Position numbers and translations under genes: made by a program. The notes beneath the pieces are model-generated. The model was not told where the DNA came from. It did no database searches and was given only the letters and a program-made list of their open reading frames with translations. From an uncultured Myxococcales bacterium (lineage in GTDB: Bacteria; Myxococcota_A; UBA9042), in the NCBI GenBank assembly GCA_937910235.1, contig CALENB010000220.1, positions 1 to 35,390 of the forward strand: a stretch of DNA of 35,390 bases, given 5' to 3'. Below are positions 1-7,683 of this stretch, one piece after another (within the stretch, counting starts at the first letter, position 1; every line of letters starts with the position of its first letter).

Positions 1-272
1 CGGATCAAGTCTCGCGTATGCGGCCCCATATTGCCGTCGATCTTCACCGAGACGCCGAGGACGGTGCCCAGCGCGGCCTGCGCCCACTTGGCGAAGGTGT
101 CCGGCGCGTTGACCATGTTCGGGCGAGTGGCGTTCGGGTTGACGGCCTGCTTGCCGCCCCGGTAGCCGATGCCCTGCGCCTGCGCCTTGGCCCCGCCTTG
201 CAGCGCGCCGCTCTTGCCGAGCTCGTGCAGCATCTTCGCTCGGTGTTTGTCCTGCAGGGTGCCCGCGCTCAT
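1..272 (-). CDS. Peptidoglycan-binding-domain-like protein, C-terminus beyond window edge
   Basis: The ATG at 272 is preceded by GGAGG five bases upstream, and the frame stays open to base 1, so at least 90 residues are visible and the C-terminus is missing. Residues 1-55 are polar and Gly/Ala/Gln-rich, with no signal peptide or membrane segment. From about residue 58 the sequence resembles the start of a PG_binding_1-type helical repeat: a W-x-Q-x-x-L-like stretch followed by IDGNMGPHTRDLI, close to the family pattern DGxxGPxTRxAV. In that family the module binds peptidoglycan or serves as a structural repeat. The rest of the protein, and any catalytic domain, cannot be seen. The gene lies 58 bases downstream of ruvX on the same strand and may be read with it. 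The domain assignment rests on one motif and is moderate. Confidence 0.6.
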   Translation of the reverse strand, partial: MSAGTLQDKHRAKMLHELGKSGALQGGAKAQAQGIGYRGGKQAVNPNATRPNMVNAPDTFAKWAQAALGTVLGVSVKIDGNMGPHTRDLI

Positions 273-330
273 GGGATCCTCCGAAGTTCATCGTGTTCAG
301 GATAGCGCGCAGCCAGTCTGTCGCGCCATC

Positions 331-801
331 CTAGGGTTGCAGTGCAGGTTCGCCCAGCACCCAACGATCCAAAATCCGCGCCGCCGCGTGTTTGTCCACC
401 ACCGTCTTCAACCTGCGACCTCGCACGCCCAACAACCCGAGGTGGGCCTTGGCTTCGCGCGACGTGTTGGCTTCGTCGACGAGCCACACCGGCGCTGTCT
501 GCGCCGCTTGCAGCGCGATGGCGAAGTTCCTGGCCAGGCGCGCGGAACAGTCGCGTGGATCGGGGGCCTCGGGTGGTAGGCCCACCACCCACAGCGCCCC
601 TTTCAGCCGATCAAACTGGGCTTGCAGGCGCGCGATGTCCGTACGTGTGCCTTTGCGTACGAGCACCGAGTCGGCGAGCGCCATGCCGGTGTCGACATCG
701 AGCACGGCGACGCCGATGCGCACACGGCCGATATCCAGCGCAACAGCGCGAAGCCCGCGTCGCTGCGCCATCGTCGGCTCCGGTAGCGCTTCAGCGGTCA
801 T
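331..801 (-). CDS. ruvX: RuvX/YqgF family putative pre-16S rRNA nuclease
   Basis: RNase H-fold protein of the YqgF/RuvX family, which acts in 16S rRNA 5'-end maturation and, in some bacteria, as a Holliday-junction resolvase. From the chosen ATG the protein is 156 residues, close to the usual 135-150. The N-terminal strand carries ALDIGRVRIGVAV, with the first metal-binding Asp near residue 23. WVVGLPPEAP matches the usual VVGLP motif in the middle. The glutamate-containing VDEANTS stretch and TVVDKHAAARIL near the C-terminus supply the remaining acidic positions. An upstream in-frame extension to 945 exists but is low-complexity and overlaps the divergent glutaredoxin gene, so I start at 801 behind an AGG-rich sequence; an ATG at 768 is an alternative. 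The gene is divergent from grxC, with the 103-base gap between them presumably holding both promoters. Confidence 0.85.
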   Translation of the reverse strand: MTAEALPEPTMAQRRGLRAVALDIGRVRIGVAVLDVDTGMALADSVLVRKGTRTDIARLQAQFDRLKGALWVVGLPPEAPDPRDCSARLARNFAIALQAAQTAPVWLVDEANTSREAKAHLGLLGVRGRRLKTVVDKHAAARILDRWVLGEPALQP

Positions 802-904
802 CGTCGTCCTACCTTGTAAACAGCCAGACGCCACCGTACTTGCCATCGACCCGCGCTGCGGCGATTCTGCCGCGACGCTGGCCTGCGGATTGGAGATCAT
901 CGCC

Positions 905-1192
905 ATGACAGACCTGACCACACATTCCAGCAGCCCCGTCGTCATCTACCGGACACGTGTGTGCCCGTACTGTGTCATGGCTGCCCGGTTCTTTGACCGC
1001 AAGGGCGTAGCCTATGAAGAGATCTACCTCGACGGCAAGCACGATGCCCGCGAGGCCCTTGAGGCACGGACCAACTGGCGAACCGTCCCGCAGATCTTCG
1101 TTGGCGACAACTTCGTCGGCGGGTTCATGGACGTCGCCGCGCTAGACCGCACCGGCGAGCTCGACGCGATGCTCGCGAAGGTCTCCGGGTGA
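905..1192 (+). CDS. grxC: Glutaredoxin (GrxC type)
   Basis: Small dithiol glutaredoxin of 95 residues, a glutathione-dependent thiol-disulfide oxidoreductase of the cytoplasm. The active site CPYC is at residues 20-23. The cis-proline motif TVP is at 60-62 and the glutathione-contacting GG...D segment at about 72-76, all at standard glutaredoxin spacing. The frame is open upstream to 392, but that part is antisense to ruvX and unlike any glutaredoxin. I therefore start at ATG 905, with GGAG nine bases upstream. The stop codon overlaps the GTG start of the next lipoprotein gene (GTGA), indicating translational coupling. Both active-site residues here are ordinary cysteines. Confidence 0.93.
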   Translation: MTDLTTHSSSPVVIYRTRVCPYCVMAARFFDRKGVAYEEIYLDGKHDAREALEARTNWRTVPQIFVGDNFVGGFMDVAALDRTGELDAMLAKVSG

Positions 1193-1650
1193 GATGTAGA
1201 CCCCTACCCAGTCGTGTCGTCGTCGCGGCGTCGATGCTGATGATCGTCGTCGGCAGCGCGGTGTCTTGTACTGGTGTGCGGACCCGTCGCACGGACCTGC
1301 GGGACGCGGTGCACGAGTACAATATCGCGGTCCGCTGGGGACACGTGCAGAAGGCGTCCACCTTCATCCCAGCCGCCAAACGGGCCGAGTTTGTGGTGCG
1401 AAAGCGCCAGGCGATGGCGCGCATGCAGATCCACGAGGTCTCGATTCGCAACGTTCGGTTGAAGGAGAACAACGAGGTCGCCGAGGTGCTCGTGCAGCTC
1501 TCGTTCTCCATCGGCGCCGATCCGATCATCCGCAATCATCTCGTCCAGCAACACTGGCGGTATCGTGACGCGCAGTGGCTGCTGATATCGCGCAGGCGGG
1601 TGGAATCGACGGCGACAGGGCGCGCGCCCCAGCCAGACGATCTGTACTGA
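1189..1650 (+). CDS. Hypothetical lipoprotein
   Basis: Protein of 153 residues starting at a GTG that overlaps the glutaredoxin stop codon by four bases. Residues 8-26 form a hydrophobic signal segment ending in SAVSC, with Cys27 a possible lipidation site. The box is weaker than a classic LAGC, so it may be processed as an ordinary signal peptide. The mature part is mixed helix and strand and ends in a short Arg/Pro-rich tail. The pattern RDAVHEYN...VRW followed by a region on responses to input resembles small NTF2-like exported proteins of myxobacteria, but I cannot name a family and assign no function. The position between glutaredoxin and aspartokinase looks conserved only by convenience. 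Confidence is high that the gene is real, low on its role. Confidence 0.75.
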   Translation: MRCRPLPSRVVVAASMLMIVVGSAVSCTGVRTRRTDLRDAVHEYNIAVRWGHVQKASTFIPAAKRAEFVVRKRQAMARMQIHEVSIRNVRLKENNEVAEVLVQLSFSIGADPIIRNHLVQQHWRYRDAQWLLISRRRVESTATGRAPQPDDLY

Positions 1651-1656
1651 CTGTCC

Positions 1657-1718
1657 GTGCTGACTGTGCTGACTGTGCTGACTGTGCTGACTGTGCTGAC
1701 TGTGCTGACTGTGCTGAC
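1657..1718. repeat. 9-bp tandem repeat, six perfect copies plus a partial seventh
   Basis: The unit GTGCTGACT occurs six times without mismatch from 1657 to 1710, then eight of nine bases of a seventh copy. Degenerate copies extend left to about 1646, into the stop codon region of the preceding gene. The array ends 14 bases before the aspartokinase ATG, just ahead of its GAGG ribosome binding site. It lies between genes, so copy-number change would alter spacing rather than either reading frame. Confidence 0.95.
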
Positions 1719-1732
1719 ACGTTGAGGTTGTG

Positions 1733-2923
1733 ATGCGGGTGGTGAAGAAGTTCGGCGGTTCCTCCCTCCGGGACACGGCGAGCGTGCGGGCTGTGGCGGC
1801 GCATGTGGCGCGGGCCCACGAAGCTGGGCATGGGGTGGTGGTCGTCGTCTCGGCGATGGGAAAGACCACCGACGAGCTCATGGCGTTGGCCCACCAAGTC
1901 AGTCCACATCCGGATCGTCGCGAGCTCGACATGCTGCTGACGGCCGGAGAGCGGATCTCCATGGCGCTGCTCGCCATGGCGGTGCGAGACCTGGGGGTGC
2001 CGGCGACGTCGCTCACCGGCAGCCAGTGCGGGATCATCACCAACGACCGCCCCGGCGCGGCGCGGATCGTAGAAGTCCGGCCGTACCGGGTCGAGGACGC
2101 GTTGGACGCAGGTCACGTCGTGATCGTCGCCGGTTTTCAAGGTGTGAGCTATCGACGCGAGGTCACGACGCTGGGCCGCGGCGGCAGCGACACCACCGCG
2201 GTGGCGTTGGCAGCCGCGATCGGCGCCGAGGTCTGCGAGATCTACTCGGACGTCGACGGCGTCTACACCGCTGATCCACGCGTGATCCTGGGCGCGAAGC
2301 GGCTCAGCGCGCTCTCGCACGACGAGATGTTGGAGTTGGCGCGCGCCGGCGCCAAGGTCTTGGCTGAGGACGCAGTCGCCTGGGCGCGCCTCAACAACGT
2401 CGCGCTTTTTGTGCGCGCCGCCGACGGCCGACCCGGCGAGACGCTGGTGCGCGTCGACCCGCCTGAGGCCCACACCGGCGTCGTGGGTGTCGCCGCGCGG
2501 CCCGACGCGTGGCTCTGGCGCTACCCGGCTGCGCTGCGCAGCTTGGCGCTCGCTCGCCTGGGTTCGGCCGGCGTAGCGCCCCTGGTCGACACAACGATGC
2601 CGGCAGGCGACGCGCTGCTGCTCATCGCACGAGATGTGGCCGACGCGGTGGATGGTGCGTTCGCGACGCTCTGCGCCGACCTGAGCGAGCTGCTGAGCCC
2701 CGAGGCGATGCTCGCCCAGGGTACCCTCGTCAGCGTGGTCGGGACCGGGGTCGGGCGCGACCCGTCGCTCGCAGGCCGATTTGACGCGGCGCTGTCGCAG
2801 ATCGCCCCGTTTGCGCCACGAATTAGCCAGGGCCTGATGCGTTCCGCCTTGGTCGAGCCCGGCTCGGCCACCCATGCCGTCGGCGCTCTCCATGCGGCGC
2901 TGATCACAGAGGCGCCCGCATGA
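1733..2923 (+). CDS. lysC: Aspartate kinase
   Basis: Aspartokinase, which phosphorylates L-aspartate at the first step of lysine, threonine, methionine and diaminopimelate synthesis. The 396-residue protein begins with the signature KKFGGSSL (residues 5-12). It carries [13 protein letters not shown] near 65-77 and the nucleotide and substrate site [17 protein letters not shown] around 145-160, followed by [13 protein letters not shown]. The C-terminal 120 residues form the regulatory ACT-like part, including VSVVGTGVG, so feedback control by an amino acid is expected. It is a little shorter than typical monofunctional enzymes (400-450), and the ACT region looks trimmed. The ATG at 1733 has GAGG five bases upstream. 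The stop overlaps the next gene as ATGA. A 9-bp tandem repeat sits directly ahead of the ribosome binding site. Confidence 0.95.
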   Translation: MRVVKKFGGSSLRDTASVRAVAAHVARAHEAGHGVVVVVSAMGKTTDELMALAHQVSPHPDRRELDMLLTAGERISMALLAMAVRDLGVPATSLTGSQCGIITNDRPGAARIVEVRPYRVEDALDAGHVVIVAGFQGVSYRREVTTLGRGGSDTTAVALAAAIGAEVCEIYSDVDGVYTADPRVILGAKRLSALSHDEMLELARAGAKVLAEDAVAWARLNNVALFVRAADGRPGETLVRVDPPEAHTGVVGVAARPDAWLWRYPAALRSLALARLGSAGVAPLVDTTMPAGDALLLIARDVADAVDGAFATLCADLSELLSPEAMLAQGTLVSVVGTGVGRDPSLAGRFDAALSQIAPFAPRISQGLMRSALVEPGSATHAVGALHAALITEAPA

Positions 2924-3738
2924 TCATCCCGACCCACCCTCGCAATCGGCCCCTGTTCATGGGCTATTTGGTGCCGATCTCTCTGGGGATGGCGCTGACC
3001 ATCGGGTGCGCCGGCGCGGCGAAGCTGCCCGCCAAGGGCCCACAGACGGCCGAAGCCGTGTTAGCCAAAGCGCTCGCGCGGCCGCTGCCCACCAGCGTCC
3101 AGGGCATGAGTCGACTCGAAGCGTTCGTGGACGGCACCGCCAGCAAGGCCGACGTCGTGTTGCTCGTCGAGCGCCCGAATCGCGCGCAATTCAAAGCGTT
3201 GACCCCGACCCTGGACCTCGTCGCCGTGCTCAGCACGGACGGCAAGCGTTTCACGAGCTACGAACGCGGCGCCGCGAAGTGCTACGTCGGGGAGGCTTGT
3301 CCGAAGAACCTGGGGCGCCTCGTTCCGATCGCGTTGCCACCGCGGCAGCTCGTTGAGGCGGTGCTCGGGCGGCCGCCGCTCATCGACGCACAGAGCCAGA
3401 AACTGACCTGGGATGCGGACCGCGGCGCCTATCGCGTGTTGCGCGTGAGCGTCGATGGCCACTGGCAGCAAGAGCTGTGGGTGATGCCCCAGACCTACCG
3501 AATCCTCGCATCCGTGGTGCGCAAGGACGGCAAACGTGTGGCCTCGATCGCCTACGGGGCGCTCGAAAAACTCGGCCCCGCAGCGCCGCCGGCCATCATG
3601 CGACTCAAGCTGCCGGAGCGGAAGATCGACATGTCGCTGACGCTCCGCGACGTCACCCTGAACGAAGACATCGAAGACGAGGCATTTGCGTTGTCGTGCC
3701 CGGGCGGTACGGTACCCATCGAGTTGCCGTGTCGGTGA
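2920..3738 (+). CDS. Outer-membrane lipoprotein, LolB/DUF4292-like
   Basis: Lipoprotein of 272 residues whose ATG overlaps the aspartokinase stop. A hydrophobic signal segment ends in the good lipobox LTIGC with Cys30 as the lipidated residue. The mature region alternates short strands: a segment about a gene product acting on a lipid-like ligand ([18 protein letters not shown]), then [15 protein letters not shown], and later paired strands around [30 protein letters not shown] kept here as two pieces. This layout is typical of the half-barrel LolA/LolB and DUF4292 folds that handle lipids or lipoproteins at the outer membrane. The fold call is by pattern only. Two internal cysteines (in [10 protein letters not shown]) and two near the C-terminus may form disulfides in the periplasm. 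Confidence 0.7.
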   Translation: MIIPTHPRNRPLFMGYLVPISLGMALTIGCAGAAKLPAKGPQTAEAVLAKALARPLPTSVQGMSRLEAFVDGTASKADVVLLVERPNRAQFKALTPTLDLVAVLSTDGKRFTSYERGAAKCYVGEACPKNLGRLVPIALPPRQLVEAVLGRPPLIDAQSQKLTWDADRGAYRVLRVSVDGHWQQELWVMPQTYRILASVVRKDGKRVASIAYGALEKLGPAAPPAIMRLKLPERKIDMSLTLRDVTLNEDIEDEAFALSCPGGTVPIELPCR

Positions 3739-3755
3739 CGCTGGAGGCGAACTCG

Positions 3756-4418
3756 ATGCGTGAAAGCCCCTTATTCATCGTGATCGAGGGTATCGACGGC
3801 GCAGGCACGACCACGCAGGGCGATCGCCTGTGCGCGGCGCTGCGTCGATCGGGTCGCGCCGTGCACCGAACCCACGAGCCCTCCGATGGCGAGATCGGCC
3901 AGCTTGTGCGGCGCGCGCTGCGCCATGAGACGAAGAATCGCCTGAGCGCCCGGCAGGTGGCGCTGCTCTTCGCCGCGGATCGCCTCGATCACTGCCGCAA
4001 CGAGATCGGCGTCGCCCTTGCGCGTGGTGACACGGTGGTCTGCGATCGCTATCTCGGCTCGTCGCTGACGTTTCAGGTCATCGACGGCGCTGGCGATTTC
4101 GACGCGGACTGGGTGCGCAGCTTGAATCAGCCGATCATCACGCCGGATCTGTCGCTGCTGATCGACGTTCCGGTGGAGGTCTCTCTCTCTCGCATCATCG
4201 CTCGCGGTAAGCCGATAGAGCGATTTGAGGTGGCCGAGACGCTGACGAAGGTGCGCGAGCGGTACCTGAAGGTGTTCACGGCGGAGACGGCGGGGCTCGG
4301 TGAGGTCCAGATCATCGATGGCACGCCCGATGCGCACACAGTGGCGTTTGAGGTGATCGGGCGCGTCATGGCGGTCGTCGATCGGCGTCGCAGCGCGCGT
4401 CCCGCGGGTGCGCGATGA
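3756..4418 (+). CDS. tmk: Thymidylate kinase with a lysine-less P-loop
   Basis: dTMP kinase, which converts dTMP to dTDP for DNA synthesis. The protein is 220 residues, a standard length. Family features are clear: EGIDGAGTTTQ at residues 11-21, the EPSDGEIG segment near 41-48, CDRYLGSSLTFQ with the DRY motif at 97-99, and an Arg/Lys-rich LID region around 150-157. The P-loop normally reads GAGKST; here the lysine position is Thr18. I recall similar GAGTTTQ forms in other deltaproteobacterial kinases, so it is probably functional, but this should be checked. The ATG at 3756 has GGAGG eight bases upstream, 17 bases after the lipoprotein stop. The stop overlaps the start of the Ser/Thr kinase gene (ATGA), so the two are translationally coupled. 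Confidence 0.92.
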   Translation: MRESPLFIVIEGIDGAGTTTQGDRLCAALRRSGRAVHRTHEPSDGEIGQLVRRALRHETKNRLSARQVALLFAADRLDHCRNEIGVALARGDTVVCDRYLGSSLTFQVIDGAGDFDADWVRSLNQPIITPDLSLLIDVPVEVSLSRIIARGKPIERFEVAETLTKVRERYLKVFTAETAGLGEVQIIDGTPDAHTVAFEVIGRVMAVVDRRRSARPAGAR

Positions 4419-6523
4419 CCGGCCGAGCCAAAGATGGTCAGCCCACCTCGTTGCTCTCCGCCGCCGACGCCGCGCGTGCCGCGGAGTCGACCGTGGAGAC
4501 CGCCGACTTTGGTGATCTGCTCGGACTCATCAACAGCGACGGATCCGACCCGTTGGCCGCCGCTGCCGCCGACGGTCAGGGAGAGCTCAGCCCGCGGCAC
4601 CAGGTGACGGTGGCCAGCGACGAGGGTCCGGACACGGTCGGCGGGGCGACGTTCGTCGCGCTGCACAGCGGCGATGTCGTCACCGAGCACGACGAGACAA
4701 TCAACCACATTGGGCCGAGCGGCGCTCCGGTGAGCGACGACCCAGACGCGACCGAGATGGAGCGGCATCCAGGGCGAACCAACGACATCGACCCTGCGCG
4801 CGTCGACGAGCGCGCCGCCCTCGGCGCGAAGATCCGCGCGCACCTGGACCGTGACGCCCCCGCCGCCACAGCGGATCCACTCATTGGCGCGCTGATCGGC
4901 GGGCGATTTGAGGTGGTGAGCAAGCTGGGCGCTGGTGGTATGGGAGCGGTCTATCGGGCACAGCAGCGCGGAATCGATCGGTCCGTCGCCATCAAGGTGC
5001 TGCTGCAAGAGCTGACGAGCAACGAGACCCTCATCCGTCGCTTCACGATCGAGGCGCTCGCCGTCTCTCGGTTGAAGCATCCAAACACCATCCAGATTTT
5101 CGACTTCGGCAAGACCGATCAAGGCAACCTCTACATCGCGATGGAGCTGCTCGAGGGCGAGACGCTGTTCGCGCGTCACGCCCGCGAGCGCCGTCTGCCC
5201 GTGCGCAAAGCTCTGCGGATTATCGAGCAGGTCGCCGCGTCGCTCGCAGAAGCGCACGGCAAAGGCATCATTCACCGCGATCTCAAGCCTGAGAACATCT
5301 TCCTGACACGTGTCGGGGACCACGACGATTTCGTGAAAGTGCTGGATTTTGGGGTCGCGAAGCTCCGAGATGGCACCGGCGACGGCAAGGGCACGCTGAC
5401 GCAGGCCGGATCGATCTTCGGCACGCCGCGCTACATGAGCCCGGAGCAGGCGTCCGCGCGCCCGGTCGATGCCCGGTCCGACGTGTATGCGCTCGGCGTG
5501 ATCCTCTACGAGCTGGTCGTCGGTCACGTGCCGTTTCGTAGCGACACGCCGCTGACGCTGCTGATCGCCCACGTCAACGACTTGCCGCAAGCCCCGAGCG
5601 CGGCGTGCCCGGACGTGGCGATCCCCTTGGAGGTCGAAGAGCTGATCCTGACGCTGCTCGAGAAGGCACCCGGCGACCGCGTGCAGTCGGCCGGTGAGCT
5701 GGCCCACATCTGCGCGGACTTGGCCGGCCGCCTGCCTGAGGCGTTCGACCGACCCGTGGATCTGTCTCAGGCCCAGGCGCTCGGCGTGGCGTTGAGCGCC
5801 CCGGAGACGGTTCACGTGCCCATGGCAGGCCTCTCCTCGGACACCGTGCACACCGAGGGGCCACGTACTGAGACCGATGCGCCAGCGCCCGCCACACGCC
5901 GACGCGTGGTCATGGCCGCGCTCCTCGTGGCTGCCGGGAGCTTCGCCGGTGGGTTGGTCTGGTTTCAGGGTTCGGACGCCCCTGGGTCGGGCGCCCAGGC
6001 TGCAGCGGGCACCGCTGAACACCCGCAAAACCGGGCCGCTGGCGCTGCCGCAGCGGGGGGCGCAGCGGTAGGGCACGGCGCCGCGATCACGGAGATTGAC
6101 GCGGGACCGACGGCCGTTCGGGTCCAGATCACGACCGTGCCCCCTGGCGCGAACGTGCTGCGTGCGGGCTCGCCCGGCACCCTGCTCGGGACCAGCCCGC
6201 TCGCCTTGGAGCGACCGCGCGGGACGCAACTGGCCGTGCGTCTCGAGCGCGACGGCTACCAGTCCCAAGATCTCCGGCTGACGTTTGAGGAGACCACGAC
6301 CGTCAAGATCGTGTTGCCGCGAGAGGTCGCAGCGGATGCGGGCGCAGCGGCTCCGATCGCGCCGCCCGCCGTCGCAAAGAAGCCAACGGGCACCGGTCGC
6401 CGTCGCACGATCAGCAAGAAGCCAACGCCCGCAACGAAGACGGCTCCGAAGCTCGCTCCGACGCCGGACAAGCCCAAGAAGCCGACGAAGCCCAGCACAG
6501 GGTTGGTGGGCGACTTGATGTAG
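4415..6523 (+). CDS. Membrane Ser/Thr protein kinase with PEGA-like extracytoplasmic domain
   Basis: Hanks-type (Pkn/PknB-like) kinase of 702 residues. Residues 1-160 are acidic, low-complexity and probably disordered. The kinase domain spans about 163-430: glycine loop LGAGGMGAVY at 171-180, ATP-binding Lys194 in VAIKVL, catalytic HRDLKPEN with Asp289, DFG with Asp311, and GTPRYMSPEQ in the activation segment. A single hydrophobic segment lies around 495-513. It is followed by an Ala/Gly-rich linker and a PEGA-like domain at about 570-640 (VPPGANV...GTSPLAL...RDGYQ). The tail is Lys/Pro/Thr-rich. The topology implies a cytoplasmic kinase and an envelope-facing sensor. The start overlaps the tmk stop. 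The gene ends 23 bases from the converging SUMF1-like gene; a weak 4-bp hairpin before TTTT lies between them. Confidence 0.93.
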   Translation: MTGRAKDGQPTSLLSAADAARAAESTVETADFGDLLGLINSDGSDPLAAAAADGQGELSPRHQVTVASDEGPDTVGGATFVALHSGDVVTEHDETINHIGPSGAPVSDDPDATEMERHPGRTNDIDPARVDERAALGAKIRAHLDRDAPAATADPLIGALIGGRFEVVSKLGAGGMGAVYRAQQRGIDRSVAIKVLLQELTSNETLIRRFTIEALAVSRLKHPNTIQIFDFGKTDQGNLYIAMELLEGETLFARHARERRLPVRKALRIIEQVAASLAEAHGKGIIHRDLKPENIFLTRVGDHDDFVKVLDFGVAKLRDGTGDGKGTLTQAGSIFGTPRYMSPEQASARPVDARSDVYALGVILYELVVGHVPFRSDTPLTLLIAHVNDLPQAPSAACPDVAIPLEVEELILTLLEKAPGDRVQSAGELAHICADLAGRLPEAFDRPVDLSQAQALGVALSAPETVHVPMAGLSSDTVHTEGPRTETDAPAPATRRRVVMAALLVAAGSFAGGLVWFQGSDAPGSGAQAAAGTAEHPQNRAAGAAAAGGAAVGHGAAITEIDAGPTAVRVQITTVPPGANVLRAGSPGTLLGTSPLALERPRGTQLAVRLERDGYQSQDLRLTFEETTTVKIVLPREVAADAGAAAPIAPPAVAKKPTGTGRRRTISKKPTPATKTAPKLAPTPDKPKKPTKPSTGLVGDLM

Positions 6524-6546
6524 CGGGAAGCCCTGCGAGGCTGGTT

Positions 6547-7683
6547 TTACAGGCTCTTGGCACAACGAAAGCCAATGCCTTCGTGTGGATCGGTGGCGCG
6601 CCACGTGAAGCCACGCTCGTCCGACCGACCTTCGCACGGCGCCACCGTCTTCGTGCCAGAGTTCTGGAAGAAGCTGCCACCACGCACAATGCGTTGCGCG
6701 CTCTCGTAGGGGCCTGGCAGCGCCGCCTTGGCGATCGGGAGCGACTCGTTCTTGTACACCGCGCAGATCGGCGATTCGCAGGGCAGGTAGCAGTTCGGCT
6801 TGCTGGACACATCACCGTCACCACAGGCGCACGAACCACACTCCGGTTTGCAGTTGGCGCGCGCCTTGCCTGAGTTCAGACACGCCACGCACGCTTGGCA
6901 GCTGTAGGGTTGGACCGGATCGCACGTGACCTGCCCGAGTCCGTCGCTGGCGGTCCATTCGTACGCGTTGCCGAACAGATCGAACACCGCCACGCCGCCC
7001 TCCGTCACTACATCGCCGCTGCTGCTGGTGACAGCCTTCGGTCGGTCGAGCTGGGTGCAGGCGTAGAGGTTGATGTTCTTGTCGCTGCACTTGCCCGGGT
7101 GGTCCTGGGGGCCCAGATCCCCGAACGGGTAGACCCGCTTGGTCGCGCTCGTCAACGCCGCGCCGCCCGCGACGCGCTCCCACTCGTACTCCGTTGGCAG
7201 CCGTTTGCCGACAAACGCGCAGTACTCCTGCGCCTGCAGCCAGCTCACCTGCACGACAGGGAAGTTGGCATACGTCGGGTTGGGCACCGTGCCGCCGCCC
7301 GCCGCCAGTTTTGCCCAGTAATTCGGGATGCCAGACGTATTATCGCCGGCGGGCTCAGAGCAGATCTCCATCTCCACGCAGTACCGATACTGCTCGATCG
7401 TGACCTCGTGCACGTCGAACTTGAACGCCGCCAGCTGCACCTTCAGGCTCGGGTAGCCGAGGTTGAACGTCTCGTTCGGCTTGCTCGTGCACGTCTCGTC
7501 GGTCGGAACGTTGCAGCCCTCGCGTCCCATGCCGAACTGAAAGGTCAGTCCGCTCGTGATGGAGGCCATCTGCGTCACCGCCGGCGCGGGTCGACCTTCA
7601 GCGCAGCCAAGCAACGCCATCAGGCTCACGACGACGAGCAGCGGCCGCGCGCCTGCATTGGTCCGTTGGAAACGCAGCATCAT
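6547..7683 (-). CDS. SUMF1/FGE-domain lipoprotein with cysteine-rich insert
   Basis: Exported protein of 378 residues with a formylglycine-generating-enzyme (SUMF1-type) fold. A signal segment ends in LMALLGC, with Cys27 the probable lipidated residue. FGE landmarks are present in order: DVHEVTIEQYRYCV near 90-103, VVQVSWLQAQEYCAFVGKR near 143-161, LPTEYEWERVA at 162-172, FDLFGNAYEWTA near 234-245, and the C-terminal RIVRGGSFFQ...GIGFRC. Between residues 254 and 307 there is an insert with 11 cysteines in 54 residues, several as CxxC. Most bacterial proteins of this family are not true sulfatase activators but binding or maturation proteins, so enzymatic activity is not assumed. It is the last gene of the ECF sigma operon; its first ATG overlaps the upstream stop. 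The second ATG, three bases on, is equally possible. Confidence 0.9.
   Translation of the reverse strand: MMLRFQRTNAGARPLLVVVSLMALLGCAEGRPAPAVTQMASITSGLTFQFGMGREGCNVPTDETCTSKPNETFNLGYPSLKVQLAAFKFDVHEVTIEQYRYCVEMEICSEPAGDNTSGIPNYWAKLAAGGGTVPNPTYANFPVVQVSWLQAQEYCAFVGKRLPTEYEWERVAGGAALTSATKRVYPFGDLGPQDHPGKCSDKNINLYACTQLDRPKAVTSSSGDVVTEGGVAVFDLFGNAYEWTASDGLGQVTCDPVQPYSCQACVACLNSGKARANCKPECGSCACGDGDVSSKPNCYLPCESPICAVYKNESLPIAKAALPGPYESAQRIVRGGSFFQNSGTKTVAPCEGRSDERGFTWRATDPHEGIGFRCAKSL

Noticed and set aside
1526-2893. Minus-strand frame encoding Ser-Ala-Gln repeats across the 9-bp array and lysC
   Set aside because: It is antisense to aspartokinase; the repeats in the translation only reflect the DNA repeat.
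6529-6542. Hairpin with TTTT between the converging kinase and SUMF1-like genes
   Set aside because: The stem is only four base pairs (AGCC/GGCT); too weak to call a terminator.
4127-6637. Long open frame on the minus strand opposite the Ser/Thr kinase
   Set aside because: It is antisense to a strongly supported kinase gene, is Arg/His-rich without motifs, and reflects codon bias in GC-rich DNA.
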